A stretch of 24,891 nucleotides of DNA from Lachnospiraceae bacterium (GCA_900770325.1 CAAGKE010000227.1:1-24891); one strand, 5' to 3'. Counted from the stretch's first letter, positions 1 through 8,187 are shown. Translations and numbers: made by a program. Notes: a model not told the origin generated them from the sequence alone.

Positions 1-2
1 AT

Positions 3-89
3 GAGTTCGTCAGAAAAATGTTTGTGATGGCTGACAGAAAGAAGATGGGAAGGATTTTCTATAGACAGTATTTCAGAGGTGTGTTATGA
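3..89 (+). CDS. C-terminal tail of an unrecognised upstream gene (partial)
   Basis: Reading frame 3 is open from the window edge and stops with TGA at 87-89, giving 28 residues that are basic and aromatic and end in RGVL. The stop overlaps the ATG of the hybrid kinase (ATGA at 86-89), the classic arrangement of translationally coupled genes, so this is probably the real end of the preceding gene and the two share a transcript. The fragment is too short to assign a family. The other two forward frames close within the first 30 bases. The alternative is that this is untranslated leader. Confidence 0.5.
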   Translation, partial: EFVRKMFVMADRKKMGRIFYRQYFRGVL

Positions 90-3000
90 ACGAACAAACG
101 ATTAATATATCCGGACAGGAAAAGGCTATTAAGAAGTTTTTACATAATTATCTGGATAAACAGAAGGATGAACAGACGATTTATCATATACTTGCGGAAC
201 TGGGCGATTATTATAATGCAGACCGCTCGTATATGATTGAACGGAATACAGAGCGTACCGTCAGCAGCCGGGAATGGTGCTGCAAAGATATTTTGGCGGA
301 GACCGGAAAGCTGCGGGATATACCGGTGGATGAATGGGAGTGCTGGGTGAAAGAACTCCGGGAAAAGGGAGATTTTTTTATCTCTTCCCGGCCGGAGGAA
401 TATGGATCGGGCAGAGAGACCAGCTCTATCCTGGAATTCAGAGCTGCCGACAGTCTGATGGCGGCCCCGATTATGGTGAATGGAGCAGTTGTTGGTGTTC
501 TTGGTGTGGATAATCCCCGCAGGAATACCGGGGATCTTCTGCTTTTGTCTGTGGCGGCTTCTATTTGCTGCCGTGATCTTTCTCCTGCCCGCATGGTGGA
601 TTCCAGAATGGAAAAGGAGCAGATTGACCGGGTCAAGATTATTCAGTCCCTGAGTGAGATTTATACTTCTGTTTATTATATCGACATGGCTTCCGGGCAT
701 TTTACTGAGATTTCCTCCTTTGAAAGTGTGCATACACATATTGGAGCATCAGGAGATGCGCAGGAGCGGCTGAATTATTTCTGCCATCATATGATGCTCC
801 CGGAGTATACAGAGGAAATGCTCTCTTTTGTGGAGCTTTCCACACTGGATGAGCGGATGGCACATACGCGGATCATATCGAAGCAGTATCAAAGTACGCT
901 GTTCTCTTCCAGGGAGAACGAAAGTACTGCAAACTGGAGTCAGTGTTCTTTTATTGAAGGAGACCGGGATGCCGCTGGAAGGCTGACCCATGTTATTTTT
1001 GCCACACAGTCTATTCATGATGCAAAGGTCAGGGAACTGGAGGCGAATCAGAAATTACAGGAAAACAATGAGAATCTGACTGCACTTCTTGCAGCAGAGA
1101 AGCAGCATACAGCCATTATCGGTGCTATGAGCAATGTGTTTTTTGCACTCTATTACATTGATCTGGAAAAGAATACTTTCCAGGAACTGGTTTCCCTGGA
1201 TAAAATCCACCATATGCTGGGGAAAAAGGGAGATGCCCGGGAAGCACTGAGACATATGACAGATGAACTGGTGGAGGCTGCTTACAAACCGCTTATGCGC
1301 AGTTTCACCGATTTTGATACCATCAATGAGCGTTTGGGGGATAAGCCTATCATCGTTCAGGAATATGTGGCCCGGGCCGGCGGGTGGAACCGGTGCGCTT
1401 TTTTTCCGGTTGAGAGGGATACAAATGGAAGGAACCGCACGGTACTCTGTGCGCTTCGCTGGATCACCGCAGAAAAAGAAGAAGTGGCCTCCCAGGATAA
1501 TTTGATTCAGGCACTTGCTATTCCCTATGAAAATATCTATACCGTCAATGCTGATACCTGTGAAGCCATCTGCTATCGCATGGGACAGACCATGAATGAG
1601 CGATATGGCCAGAAATTCGCCGCAGGCAATTACGAACATAACATTCGAACCTATATTGAAAACGATGTGATAGAAGAAGACCGGCATCTGTTTGACCAGA
1701 TATGCACGGTTTCGGGTGTAAATGAACTGCTGGCAGATAAAAAGACCTGTTATTTCAATTACCGGGTATTCCGTAATGAACAGGTACAGTATTTTCAGTG
1801 CCAGATCGTAAAGCCAAATCGGGAACGTAATGAGTTTGTAGTCGGATTTAAGAATGTTAACGAGGAAAAAAATACAGAACTTGCTCAGCAGCGAAGGGTT
1901 GAAGAAGCTCTTGCGGCAGTGGAAAAAGTCAATGCATCTCTCCAGGAAGAGATGACGGTTTCCAGTGCACTGAGTCAGGAGTACAGCAGCCTTTTTAAAA
2001 TCGATGCAAAAACCGGGAAAATGACCCTCTACCGGACGGATGGAATTGGTATGGATCCTGCACTTTTGAAGCAGCTTCTTGCTATTGGAGATTACGAGGA
2101 GGTTCTGTCCAGATATATAGATGTATTTGTTGTCCCGGAAGAACGTGACCGGCTCAGGGAATCTACGGGGCTCGCTGTCCTGATGGAGAAAGTTCCGGAG
2201 ATCGGGCTGTACAAACTTGGGTACAGAAGAAGCATGAATGGTGTCATTGCATACTATGAAATGAATACGGTAAAAACTGTTGATAAAAATGGAGAGATCA
2301 CATTTATTCTGGGTATGCGTGATGTGGATGAGGAAATGCGGCGCCAACTGAAACAGACCAGAGAGATGGAAGTACAGAGGGAAATCATTGAAGGTCTCGG
2401 TTCTGAATATTATTCTGTCCTTCTGGTGAATCCGGTTTCAGACACCGTCAGGGTTTACCGTGCACAGGAGGAAGAGGGACGGGCAATTGCAGAGTATTTC
2501 CGCAGGCACGATTATTGCTGGTCCAAGGGCATTCTTGGATATTCCGGGGAAATGATATCCGAGGCAAGCCGGAGTGAATTTATAGAGAAGCTGTCGCTGA
2601 ATCATATTCGGACGGATGGGAATGATTATTCCTTCACCTATGAAAAACTGACAGAAAACGGAGTGGTATATCTTCAGGCAAGAGTGTCATTCGTACATGA
2701 AAAGGATGGAAGTCTGGCGGCTGTGATCGGAACCCGGAATGTGGACGATCTGATCAAAAAAGAGCGCCAGCAGGAAATGGCGCTGCAGGCGGCTTATGAC
2801 GCAGCGGAAGCGGCAAGCAGAGCCAAGACAGATTTTCTGTCGAATATGTCTCATGATATCCGTACACCTATGAACGGAATCATCGGGATGACGGCGATTG
2901 CCGCAGCCCATATCGATGATAAAGAGCGTGTGCAGGACAGCCTTCAGAAAATCACCCAGGCAAGTAAGCATCTGCTCAGCCTGATTAATGAAGTTCTGGA

Positions 3001-4378
3001 TATGAGCAAGATCGAATCGGGCAAAGTAGATCTGATAGAAGAAGAGTTTAATCTTTCGGATCTGGTGGATAATTTACTTACCATGACAAGTTCTCAGATC
3101 GAAGAACATCATCATGAGCTTTCGGTCAATATTTCAGATGTGTCTCATGAGGCGGTGGTGGGCGACAGCCTGCGTATCCAGAAGGTTTTTATGAACCTGA
3201 TGGGCAATGCTGTAAAGTTCACACCGGATGGAGGGAAAATCCGGCTTTCTATTTCTGAAAAACCCTCGTATCAGGAGAAGGTCGGGTGCTTCGAGTTTGT
3301 ATTTGAAGATAATGGTATCGGTATGAGTGAAGAATTTCTGGATCAGGTTTTTGAGCCATTTGCAAGAGCAGAGAATGATCTGGTCAGCAAGATTCAGGGA
3401 ACCGGCCTTGGCATGCCCATCAGCCGGAATATCGTCCGTATGATGGGCGGTGACATTAAGGTGGAAAGCCGGCTGGGAGCAGGCTCACGTTTTACGGTTA
3501 CCATGTATCTGAAGCTTCAGGATGCTGCGAATATTCAATATGATAAATTCATCGATCTGGATGTGCTGGTGGCGGATGATGATGCAATGAGCCTGGAATC
3601 CTGCTGTGGAATGCTGAATGACCTGGGTATGAAAGCGGAAGGCGTTTCTAACGGTGCAGAGGCTGTGGAACAGGTGATACTTCACCATCAGGAAGGCAGA
3701 GATTATTTTGCCTGCATTATCGACTGGAAGATGCCTGATATGGATGGAATTGCAGTCACCCGGGAAATTCGCAAAGCGGTAGGAGAGGATGTGCCCATCA
3801 TCATTATTTCCGCCTATGACTGGTCGGATATTGAGCAGGAGGCCCGGGCTGCCGGAGCAAATGCGTTTATCAGCAAGCCGCTGTTCCGGTCCAGACTGGC
3901 GAGAACCTTCAGCTTTTTCGTAGGCAGTGAAGAACCGGACAAACAGGAAGCGCCGCTGGTTGAGCTGCAAATGATAGATCTGACGGGACATCGTGTTCTT
4001 CTGGCAGAGGATAACGAACTGAATGCGGAGATCGCTGAGGAAATACTGGAAATGACTGGCCTGACAGTCGAGTGCGCTTCCGACGGGACAGAAGCTGTTG
4101 ATAAAGTATCCGCGTGTGAAGATGGGTATTACGATCTGATTTTTATGGATATCCAGATGCCAAGGATGAACGGATATGATGCAGTGAGAGCGATACGGGC
4201 CATGAACAGGAATTACTGCAGGCAGGTTCCGATCATTGCCATGACAGCTAACGCATTTGCCGAGGATGTCCATGCGGCTAAGACGGTAGGGATGAATGAA
4301 CATATTGCCAAGCCCCTTGATCTGAATGTGCTTGTAAGAATATTGAGAAAATGGATTCGGGACAGAAATTTTCTGTGA
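86..4378 (+). CDS. Hybrid sensor histidine kinase: GAF, five PAS-like modules, HisKA, HATPase_c, two receiver domains
   Basis: This is a 1430-residue soluble kinase with no membrane segment or signal peptide, so it should sense a cytoplasmic cue and relay phosphate internally. Residues about 20-170 look like a GAF domain. Five PAS-like modules start near 185, 344, 474, 626 and 768; several open with an aromatic-Tyr-hydrophobic-Asp core (YYIDMASG, YYIDLEKN, LFKIDAKT). The HisKA H-box SHDIRTPMN puts the phospho-acceptor at H923. The ATPase has its N-box Asn at N1041, a DNGIGM box at 1075 and a GTGLGM box. Receiver 1 (about 1160-1275) carries D1213 in IIDWKMP, and receiver 2 (about 1300-1425) carries D1355 in IFMDIQMP; both keep acidic pairs and the conserved Lys (ISKP, IAKP). 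There is no output or HPt domain, so a separate phosphotransfer partner is expected. AGAGGTG at 75-81 precedes the ATG. The start overlaps the upstream stop. Confidence 0.95.
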   Translation: MNEQTINISGQEKAIKKFLHNYLDKQKDEQTIYHILAELGDYYNADRSYMIERNTERTVSSREWCCKDILAETGKLRDIPVDEWECWVKELREKGDFFISSRPEEYGSGRETSSILEFRAADSLMAAPIMVNGAVVGVLGVDNPRRNTGDLLLLSVAASICCRDLSPARMVDSRMEKEQIDRVKIIQSLSEIYTSVYYIDMASGHFTEISSFESVHTHIGASGDAQERLNYFCHHMMLPEYTEEMLSFVELSTLDERMAHTRIISKQYQSTLFSSRENESTANWSQCSFIEGDRDAAGRLTHVIFATQSIHDAKVRELEANQKLQENNENLTALLAAEKQHTAIIGAMSNVFFALYYIDLEKNTFQELVSLDKIHHMLGKKGDAREALRHMTDELVEAAYKPLMRSFTDFDTINERLGDKPIIVQEYVARAGGWNRCAFFPVERDTNGRNRTVLCALRWITAEKEEVASQDNLIQALAIPYENIYTVNADTCEAICYRMGQTMNERYGQKFAAGNYEHNIRTYIENDVIEEDRHLFDQICTVSGVNELLADKKTCYFNYRVFRNEQVQYFQCQIVKPNRERNEFVVGFKNVNEEKNTELAQQRRVEEALAAVEKVNASLQEEMTVSSALSQEYSSLFKIDAKTGKMTLYRTDGIGMDPALLKQLLAIGDYEEVLSRYIDVFVVPEERDRLRESTGLAVLMEKVPEIGLYKLGYRRSMNGVIAYYEMNTVKTVDKNGEITFILGMRDVDEEMRRQLKQTREMEVQREIIEGLGSEYYSVLLVNPVSDTVRVYRAQEEEGRAIAEYFRRHDYCWSKGILGYSGEMISEASRSEFIEKLSLNHIRTDGNDYSFTYEKLTENGVVYLQARVSFVHEKDGSLAAVIGTRNVDDLIKKERQQEMALQAAYDAAEAASRAKTDFLSNMSHDIRTPMNGIIGMTAIAAAHIDDKERVQDSLQKITQASKHLLSLINEVLDMSKIESGKVDLIEEEFNLSDLVDNLLTMTSSQIEEHHHELSVNISDVSHEAVVGDSLRIQKVFMNLMGNAVKFTPDGGKIRLSISEKPSYQEKVGCFEFVFEDNGIGMSEEFLDQVFEPFARAENDLVSKIQGTGLGMPISRNIVRMMGGDIKVESRLGAGSRFTVTMYLKLQDAANIQYDKFIDLDVLVADDDAMSLESCCGMLNDLGMKAEGVSNGAEAVEQVILHHQEGRDYFACIIDWKMPDMDGIAVTREIRKAVGEDVPIIIISAYDWSDIEQEARAAGANAFISKPLFRSRLARTFSFFVGSEEPDKQEAPLVELQMIDLTGHRVLLAEDNELNAEIAEEILEMTGLTVECASDGTEAVDKVSACEDGYYDLIFMDIQMPRMNGYDAVRAIRAMNRNYCRQVPIIAMTANAFAEDVHAAKTVGMNEHIAKPLDLNVLVRILRKWIRDRNFL

Positions 4379-4566
4379 TGGAGGAATGAAAGAAGTTCGG
4401 TATGACTGGGTTTTGCCAGATGGTTCATGCCAGCGAAAAAGGCATGGTAAGCTGCACATCAACGTGGAAACCGGATAAAGAGGGAAAGCTTCCTGCATAT
4501 GATTTTCTATGGTCACAATACCACAAAACAGGCGGAAATACAAGACTGGTATATTTATTTTTACAG

Positions 4567-4575
4567 TGTTATAAT
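4567..4575 (+). promoter_or_regulatory. Extended -10 promoter for the DUF6323-like gene
   Basis: The TG at 4567-4568 and TATAAT at 4570-4575 form a perfect extended -10 element. No good -35 sits 16-18 bases upstream, which is usual for this promoter class. Transcription would start near 4582, just before the GTTACTGTTCACG repeat. Confidence 0.6.
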
Positions 4576-4584
4576 GACTCTCCC

Positions 4585-4638
4585 GTTACTGTTCACGTAC
4601 TACTGTTCTGCGAGGTCGCGAGGTGTTTTCGCGCAGAA
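4585..4638 (+). repeat. Half copy of the GTTACTG repeat with adjoining hairpin
   Basis: GTTACTGTTCACG at 4585-4597 matches the arm and loop of the palindromic repeats at 7850, 11151 and 14327. It is followed by an inverted repeat whose outer arms are TTCTGCG (4606-4612) and CGCAGAA (4632-4638), with a competing inner CGCGA/TCGCG pair. Unlike the other copies it is not next to a stop codon; it sits at the predicted transcript start. Confidence 0.55.
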
Positions 4639-4796
4639 TGCGCCAAAATCCCAAAATTCGAAGGCAGTGTCAAATCAGTTTATGGAAAAGGGAATCTCCG
4701 GCGGATTGCCGGGGCGCGCAGATGTATGATGTCAGCAAAGCTGGCGCGCCTCACAGCAAGAGTGCCGTTGGCATTCCTGAATGGGGAGGAAGAGCT

Positions 4797-5330
4797 ATGG
4801 AAAAAAACTGGGTGGTTTTTATGCAGCAGCAGGAGCAATTGGCTAACGTGATGAAGGCAAATCAGGTTACAGAACAGTATGGTCTTGTACTAAGCGAGCA
4901 GGATGCAAAGCTGATCCTGGAGGAGCGCTGGAATGTACTGAGGGAACAGAAACGGGTAGAGTTCGGGCCGGGAATCACGGAAAAGCTGATCTATGAGTTT
5001 TGCGATTCTGCATATGTGAATCAGAACAATTATGTGGATACGATTCTGCGGCTGCAGGAGATTTTTTATCTGTATAAAAATGAAATGCAGGATGAGATCA
5101 CGGATGATGAACTGCTGCATTTTATGAAGGAACAATTTGAGGGTGTCTGTTTTGGAGACCTGGAATATCTGGAGGGAACCTGTCTGGAAATCTTTGCGCA
5201 GGCGATTCGGGCCGGATACAGAGGATATACCGGTTCTGAAGGATATGGAGAATATGAAAAGTTTGATCCGGCAAAACGGTGGGATGCCGACTTGTACCGG
5301 GAAGTGCTGAAAGGACTTATCTGGAGGTGA
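4797..5330 (+). CDS. DUF6323-like cytosolic protein
   Basis: This is a 177-residue, mainly helical, acidic protein with no signal peptide or membrane segment. The ATG at 4797 is chosen because GGGGAGGA (4783-4790) sits at proper spacing, while an in-frame extension to 4623 has no ribosome site and runs through hairpins. Length and motifs (a W-x-x-LREQ segment, ITEKLIYEFCDSAYVNQ, a Phe/Glu-rich EGVCFGDLEYLEGTC segment) recall the uncharacterised DUF6323 family of Clostridia; this is from memory, not a search. Its stop lies within the ribosome binding site of the next gene, so the pair is almost certainly co-expressed. The function is unknown and no catalytic motif is visible. Confidence 0.8.
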   Translation: MEKNWVVFMQQQEQLANVMKANQVTEQYGLVLSEQDAKLILEERWNVLREQKRVEFGPGITEKLIYEFCDSAYVNQNNYVDTILRLQEIFYLYKNEMQDEITDDELLHFMKEQFEGVCFGDLEYLEGTCLEIFAQAIRAGYRGYTGSEGYGEYEKFDPAKRWDADLYREVLKGLIWR

Positions 5331-5336
5331 CCGGTA

Positions 5337-6164
5337 ATGTGGACAGAATATGAAATGGAAGAGCTTCTGCCGGTGGTGGCGAAGCTGACGCAGCGGTATA
5401 CAGGATATGAGAGTACTTCCATTACCTATGAAAAAGCGGAACAATTGATGGAGGCGGTAATCTACTGCATTCATGAGACAGGGCTGCAGGACGGAAGGAG
5501 CACGGTGTCTGTATTTGGGAAAATACCGGCTCAGAAGGCCTATGAGCTGGGCCTGGAGCGGGTAAAGGAAAAGGTGAAGGCAGCACTGGAATGGTATAAT
5601 GAAACACTGCCGGATTTTATATGGTACGGGAACCGGTGTCTGTATGATACCTGGATCCGGGGAATTCCGGAATTTTTCAAATGGTATGATGCGGAATTTG
5701 AACCGCAGGATACCATTTTAACACTGGATTATCCTGTGCTGAAGGATCTGTCTCCATATCATGGAATTGACAGAATCTATGAATTCATCCGGTGCGTTCA
5801 CATGGAGCAGAGTTTCTTACGTTTATTTCCGGAAGAATATGTACTGGATGTGCTTATGCAGTATGATCCGGGGTATCAGGATATGATCGATAATATCTGC
5901 GAAATTGTGTATCTGGCAGCGGCGGTGCATATGCTGACAGAAAAACCTTTTTCCCGGGAAATTATTCTGAAAGATGATCTTATGCTGCTGCAAAAGCAGT
6001 TTCTGGCGGCTGGCAACAGAGAAGTGGAGAAAATACTGAGGGAGAGAACGGCTCTTTTGATGAAGCGGGGCGGTCAGGAGGATCCCCGGCTTCTGGATTA
6101 CCTGGAAAACGCGATCCGGAATGCAGTAGTGCGTCTGAGAATTGCAGCGGGGAATGAGCGTTGA
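5337..6164 (+). CDS. DUF6179-like cytosolic protein
   Basis: This is a 275-residue acidic, helix-rich protein without signal peptide, membrane helix or recognised catalytic motif. It starts 6 nt after the DUF6323-like gene; the GGAGGTGA that forms its ribosome binding site contains the upstream stop codon, so the two are translationally linked. The sequence resembles the DUF6179 family, which I recall beside DUF6323 genes in Lachnospiraceae; the assignment is tentative. DUF6179 proteins are often considerably longer, so this may be a short form. A conserved-looking core is TLDYPVLKDLSPYHGIDRIY, with a Tyr/Phe-rich EQSFLRLFPEEYVLDVL segment. The neighbourhood suggests the two act together, but the role is unknown. 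Confidence 0.8.
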   Translation: MWTEYEMEELLPVVAKLTQRYTGYESTSITYEKAEQLMEAVIYCIHETGLQDGRSTVSVFGKIPAQKAYELGLERVKEKVKAALEWYNETLPDFIWYGNRCLYDTWIRGIPEFFKWYDAEFEPQDTILTLDYPVLKDLSPYHGIDRIYEFIRCVHMEQSFLRLFPEEYVLDVLMQYDPGYQDMIDNICEIVYLAAAVHMLTEKPFSREIILKDDLMLLQKQFLAAGNREVEKILRERTALLMKRGGQEDPRLLDYLENAIRNAVVRLRIAAGNER

Positions 6165-6177
6165 CCCGGCTCCAGGC

Positions 6178-6206
6178 TTGAATTTGGCGGATAATCATAG
6201 TATAAT
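6178..6206 (+). promoter_or_regulatory. Promoter of pgi
   Basis: TTGAAT at 6178-6183 and a perfect TATAAT at 6201-6206 are separated by 17 bases. The start is expected near 6213, giving a leader of about 50 nt that ends in AAGGAGGAAACTATT before the ATG. It starts 13 bases after the preceding stop, marking pgi as an independent unit. Confidence 0.8.
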
Positions 6207-6261
6207 CAGACTGATTTGTAAGATTTTAAGTTGAAAGAAAATATTTAAGGAGGAAACTATT

Positions 6262-7842
6262 ATGGTTACCTGGAGCAACTTGGATACCCTTGCTTCCTTT
6301 CAGGAGCTTTCAGAAACAGGACGGGTTCAGCTTGCAGATGTGATGTCTGGTGAAAAGGGAGCGGAACGTGTGAAAAATTACAGTGTTCCCATGGCAGCAG
6401 GACTGACCTACAATTATGCGGCAAAGCAGGTAGACGATCAGGTGCTGGAGGTGCTTGTGAAGCTGGCTGAAGAAGCGCAGCTTTCCGAAAAGTTCAAAGC
6501 CCTTTACAATGGCGAAGTGATTAATACAGGAGAAAAACGTCTGGTTCTTCATCACATGACCCGGGGACAGCTGGGAGATGCAGTGACAGCAGATGGTGTG
6601 GACAAGCGGACATTTTATGTTGAGCAGCAGGAAAAAATAGCGGATTTTGCCAATAAGGTCCACGCAGGTGAGATTACAAATGCAGCGGGAGAAAAGTTTA
6701 CCACGGTTGTTCAGATCGGTATCGGCGGAAGTGATCTGGGCCCCCGTGCCATGTATCTGGCGCTGGAAAACTGGGCTAAGAAGAACGATCTGTTTAAAAT
6801 GGAAGCAAAATTCATCAGCAATGTCGATCCGGATGATGCGGCAGGTGTATTGAATTCTATTGATGTGGCACATTCTCTGTTTGTACTGGTTTCCAAGTCC
6901 GGAACCACACTGGAGACGCTGACCAATGAGTCTTTTGTGAAGGATGCGCTGAAAAACGCAGGGCTGGATGCTTCCAGACACATGATTGCCGTAACCAGTG
7001 AGACTTCTCCACTGGCAAAGAGTGACGATTACCTTGCGGCGTTCTTTATGGATGATTATATTGGCGGACGTTTCTCCTCCACTTCTGCGGTAGGCGGAGC
7101 GGTACTGTCTCTGGCATTCGGACCGGAAGTATTTGCCCGTTTTCTGGAAGGTGCAGCAGCAGAAGACCGCCTTTCCGCCAGCGATGATGTGATGAAGAAC
7201 CCGGAGATGCTGGATGCGCTGATCGGTGTTTATGAGCGTAATGTGCTGGGTTATCCGGCAACTACGGTTTTGCCCTATTCTCAGGCGCTGAGCCGTTTCC
7301 CGGCACACCTTCAGCAGGCGGATATGGAATCAAACGGTAAATCAGTAAACCGTTTCGGTGAGCCGGTGAACTATCCCACCGGTCCGGTACTCTTTGGTGA
7401 ACCGGGTACCAACGGACAGCATTCCTTCTATCAGCTTCTGCATCAGGGAACAGATATCGTGCCGCTCCAGTTTGTAGGCTTCAAAAACAGCCAGATCGGT
7501 ACGGATGTTGTGATTCAGGACAGTACCAGTCAGCAGAAGCTTTGCGCAAACGTGGTGGCCCAGATCGTGGCCTTTGCGTGCGGAAAGGCAGACGAGAACC
7601 GTAATAAGAATTTCGAAGGCGGACGTCCTTCCAGCATTATTATCGGTGAGCAGCTGGATCCGGAAGCTCTGGGAGCTCTTCTGGCGCACTTTGAAAATAA
7701 GATCATGTTCCAGGGATTTTTGTGGAATGTAAACAGCTTTGACCAGGAAGGAGTACAGCTTGGAAAAGTACTGGCAAAGAGAGTGCTGGCACATGATACA
7801 GATGGTGCACTGAAGGCATACAGTGACCTGCTGAATATCTGA
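6262..7842 (+). CDS. pgi: Glucose-6-phosphate isomerase
   Basis: This is a 526-residue enzyme that interconverts glucose 6-phosphate and fructose 6-phosphate in glycolysis and gluconeogenesis, in the cytosol. It is close in length to the large bacterial Pgi form (about 550) and longer than the roughly 450-residue form of many Firmicutes. Visible signatures are IGIGGSDLGP, the phosphate-binding SKSGTTLETLTN loop, the catalytic Glu in DMESNGK (E356), the ring-opening His in GTNGQHSFYQ (H387) and the C-terminal Lys in GVQLGKVLAK (K502). A strong AAGGAGG site precedes the ATG. It has its own consensus promoter and stands alone. A palindromic repeat begins 7 nt after its stop and an intrinsic terminator lies about 210 nt downstream. 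Confidence 0.97.
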   Translation: MVTWSNLDTLASFQELSETGRVQLADVMSGEKGAERVKNYSVPMAAGLTYNYAAKQVDDQVLEVLVKLAEEAQLSEKFKALYNGEVINTGEKRLVLHHMTRGQLGDAVTADGVDKRTFYVEQQEKIADFANKVHAGEITNAAGEKFTTVVQIGIGGSDLGPRAMYLALENWAKKNDLFKMEAKFISNVDPDDAAGVLNSIDVAHSLFVLVSKSGTTLETLTNESFVKDALKNAGLDASRHMIAVTSETSPLAKSDDYLAAFFMDDYIGGRFSSTSAVGGAVLSLAFGPEVFARFLEGAAAEDRLSASDDVMKNPEMLDALIGVYERNVLGYPATTVLPYSQALSRFPAHLQQADMESNGKSVNRFGEPVNYPTGPVLFGEPGTNGQHSFYQLLHQGTDIVPLQFVGFKNSQIGTDVVIQDSTSQQKLCANVVAQIVAFACGKADENRNKNFEGGRPSSIIIGEQLDPEALGALLAHFENKIMFQGFLWNVNSFDQEGVQLGKVLAKRVLAHDTDGALKAYSDLLNI

Positions 7843-7849
7843 AGAAAAG

Positions 7850-7900
7850 GTTACTGTTCACAGTAACGGGAAAAGAGCTGATTATGTTACCGTGAACAGG
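7850..7900 (+). repeat. GTTACTGT/ACAGTAAC palindrome plus degenerate partial copy
   Basis: GTTACTGTTCACAGTAAC at 7850-7867 has perfect 8-bp arms and a 2-base centre. GTTACCGTGAACAGG at 7886-7900 is a degenerate half copy. The element begins 7 bases after the pgi stop. No T-run follows, so it is not a standard terminator. Confidence 0.75.
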
Positions 7901-7966
7901 GAGAACAGAAACAAAACAAAGGCATGAGCCGGTTTCTGTGCATGGATAGAGAAGCAACAAAAGCAC

Positions 7967-8036
7967 AGAAGTAACAGAGCAGAAGTAACAGAACGGAAGT
8001 AACAGAGAAGAAGTAACAGGACGGAAGTAACAGAAC
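7967..8036 (+). repeat. Five 14-bp tandem repeats
   Basis: Five head-to-tail units of consensus RGAAGTAACAGRRM occupy 7967-7980, 7981-7994, 7995-8008, 8009-8022 and 8023-8036, differing at only a few positions. The 14-base period is not a multiple of three, which argues against coding. The invariant core GAAGTAACAG shares the GTAAC word with the nearby palindromes, so it may derive from one. Confidence 0.85.
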
Positions 8037-8052
8037 AGTGATACAGAGGATG

Positions 8053-8095
8053 GGATCGGTGCAGAAAAATCTGATTTTGTGCCGGTCCTGTTTTT
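8053..8095 (+). terminator. Intrinsic terminator downstream of pgi
   Basis: The segment from GGATCGGTGCA (8053-8063) pairs over 11 positions, including G-U wobbles, with TGTGCCGGTCC (8078-8088), extended inward by AAAAT/ATTTT pairs. It is followed by TGTTTTT at 8089-8095. It should end the pgi transcript after a long 3' region that includes the repeats. Confidence 0.75.
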
Positions 8096-8110
8096 GTGCC
8101 GGAGTTTAAT

Positions 8111-8145
8111 CCGTCATTGACGGACATCTCCAGGCAGGATAGAAT
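8111..8145 (+). promoter_or_regulatory. Promoter of the NSS transporter with palindrome over the -35
   Basis: TTGACG at 8117-8122 and TAGAAT at 8140-8145 are 17 bases apart. A perfect palindrome CCGTCA-T-TGACGG (8111-8123) overlaps the -35 and could be an operator. The start would fall near 8152, so the palindromic repeat at 8161-8187 would be at the very 5' end of the message. Confidence 0.7.
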
Positions 8146-8160
8146 AGGAGTACGGAACCG

Positions 8161-8187
8161 GTTACTGTGAACGGCAGGAACAGTAAC
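8161..8187 (+). repeat. GTTACTGT/ACAGTAAC palindrome in the NSS transporter leader
   Basis: GTTACTGT (8161-8168) and ACAGTAAC (8180-8187) form perfect 8-bp arms around an 11-base loop, extendable outward by CCG and TGG with one wobble. It lies close to the predicted transcript start and could fold in the leader RNA. Confidence 0.75.

Larger units (their letters stand above)
4379..4796 (+). other. Intergenic region with promoter and structured leader of the DUF6323-like gene
   Basis: No supported gene lies in these 418 bases. The first part holds a short hairpin (CATGCC at about 4425 with GGCATG) without a T-run. An extended -10 promoter sits at 4567-4575. The predicted leader of roughly 215 nt then carries a copy of the GTTACTGTTCACG repeat (4585-4597) and three inverted repeats: TTCTGCG/CGCAGAA at 4606-4638, CCGGC/GCCGG at 4698-4712 and GGCGCGC/GCGCGCC at 4713-4750. 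Long + frames crossing here lack ribosome binding sites and are disregarded. Confidence 0.6.

Noticed and set aside
140..739. Minus-strand open frames within the kinase and other large genes
   Set aside because: They are antisense shadows of strongly supported + strand genes with no family resemblance or start signals.
4402..4851. Forward open frame of about 149 codons in the kinase-DUF6323 gap
   Set aside because: It has no ribosome site, crosses a promoter and three hairpins, and overlaps the start of a gene with a good ribosome site in another frame.
7967..8036. Possible CRISPR or short coding repeat
   Set aside because: Units of 14 bp are contiguous without spacers and are not a multiple of three.
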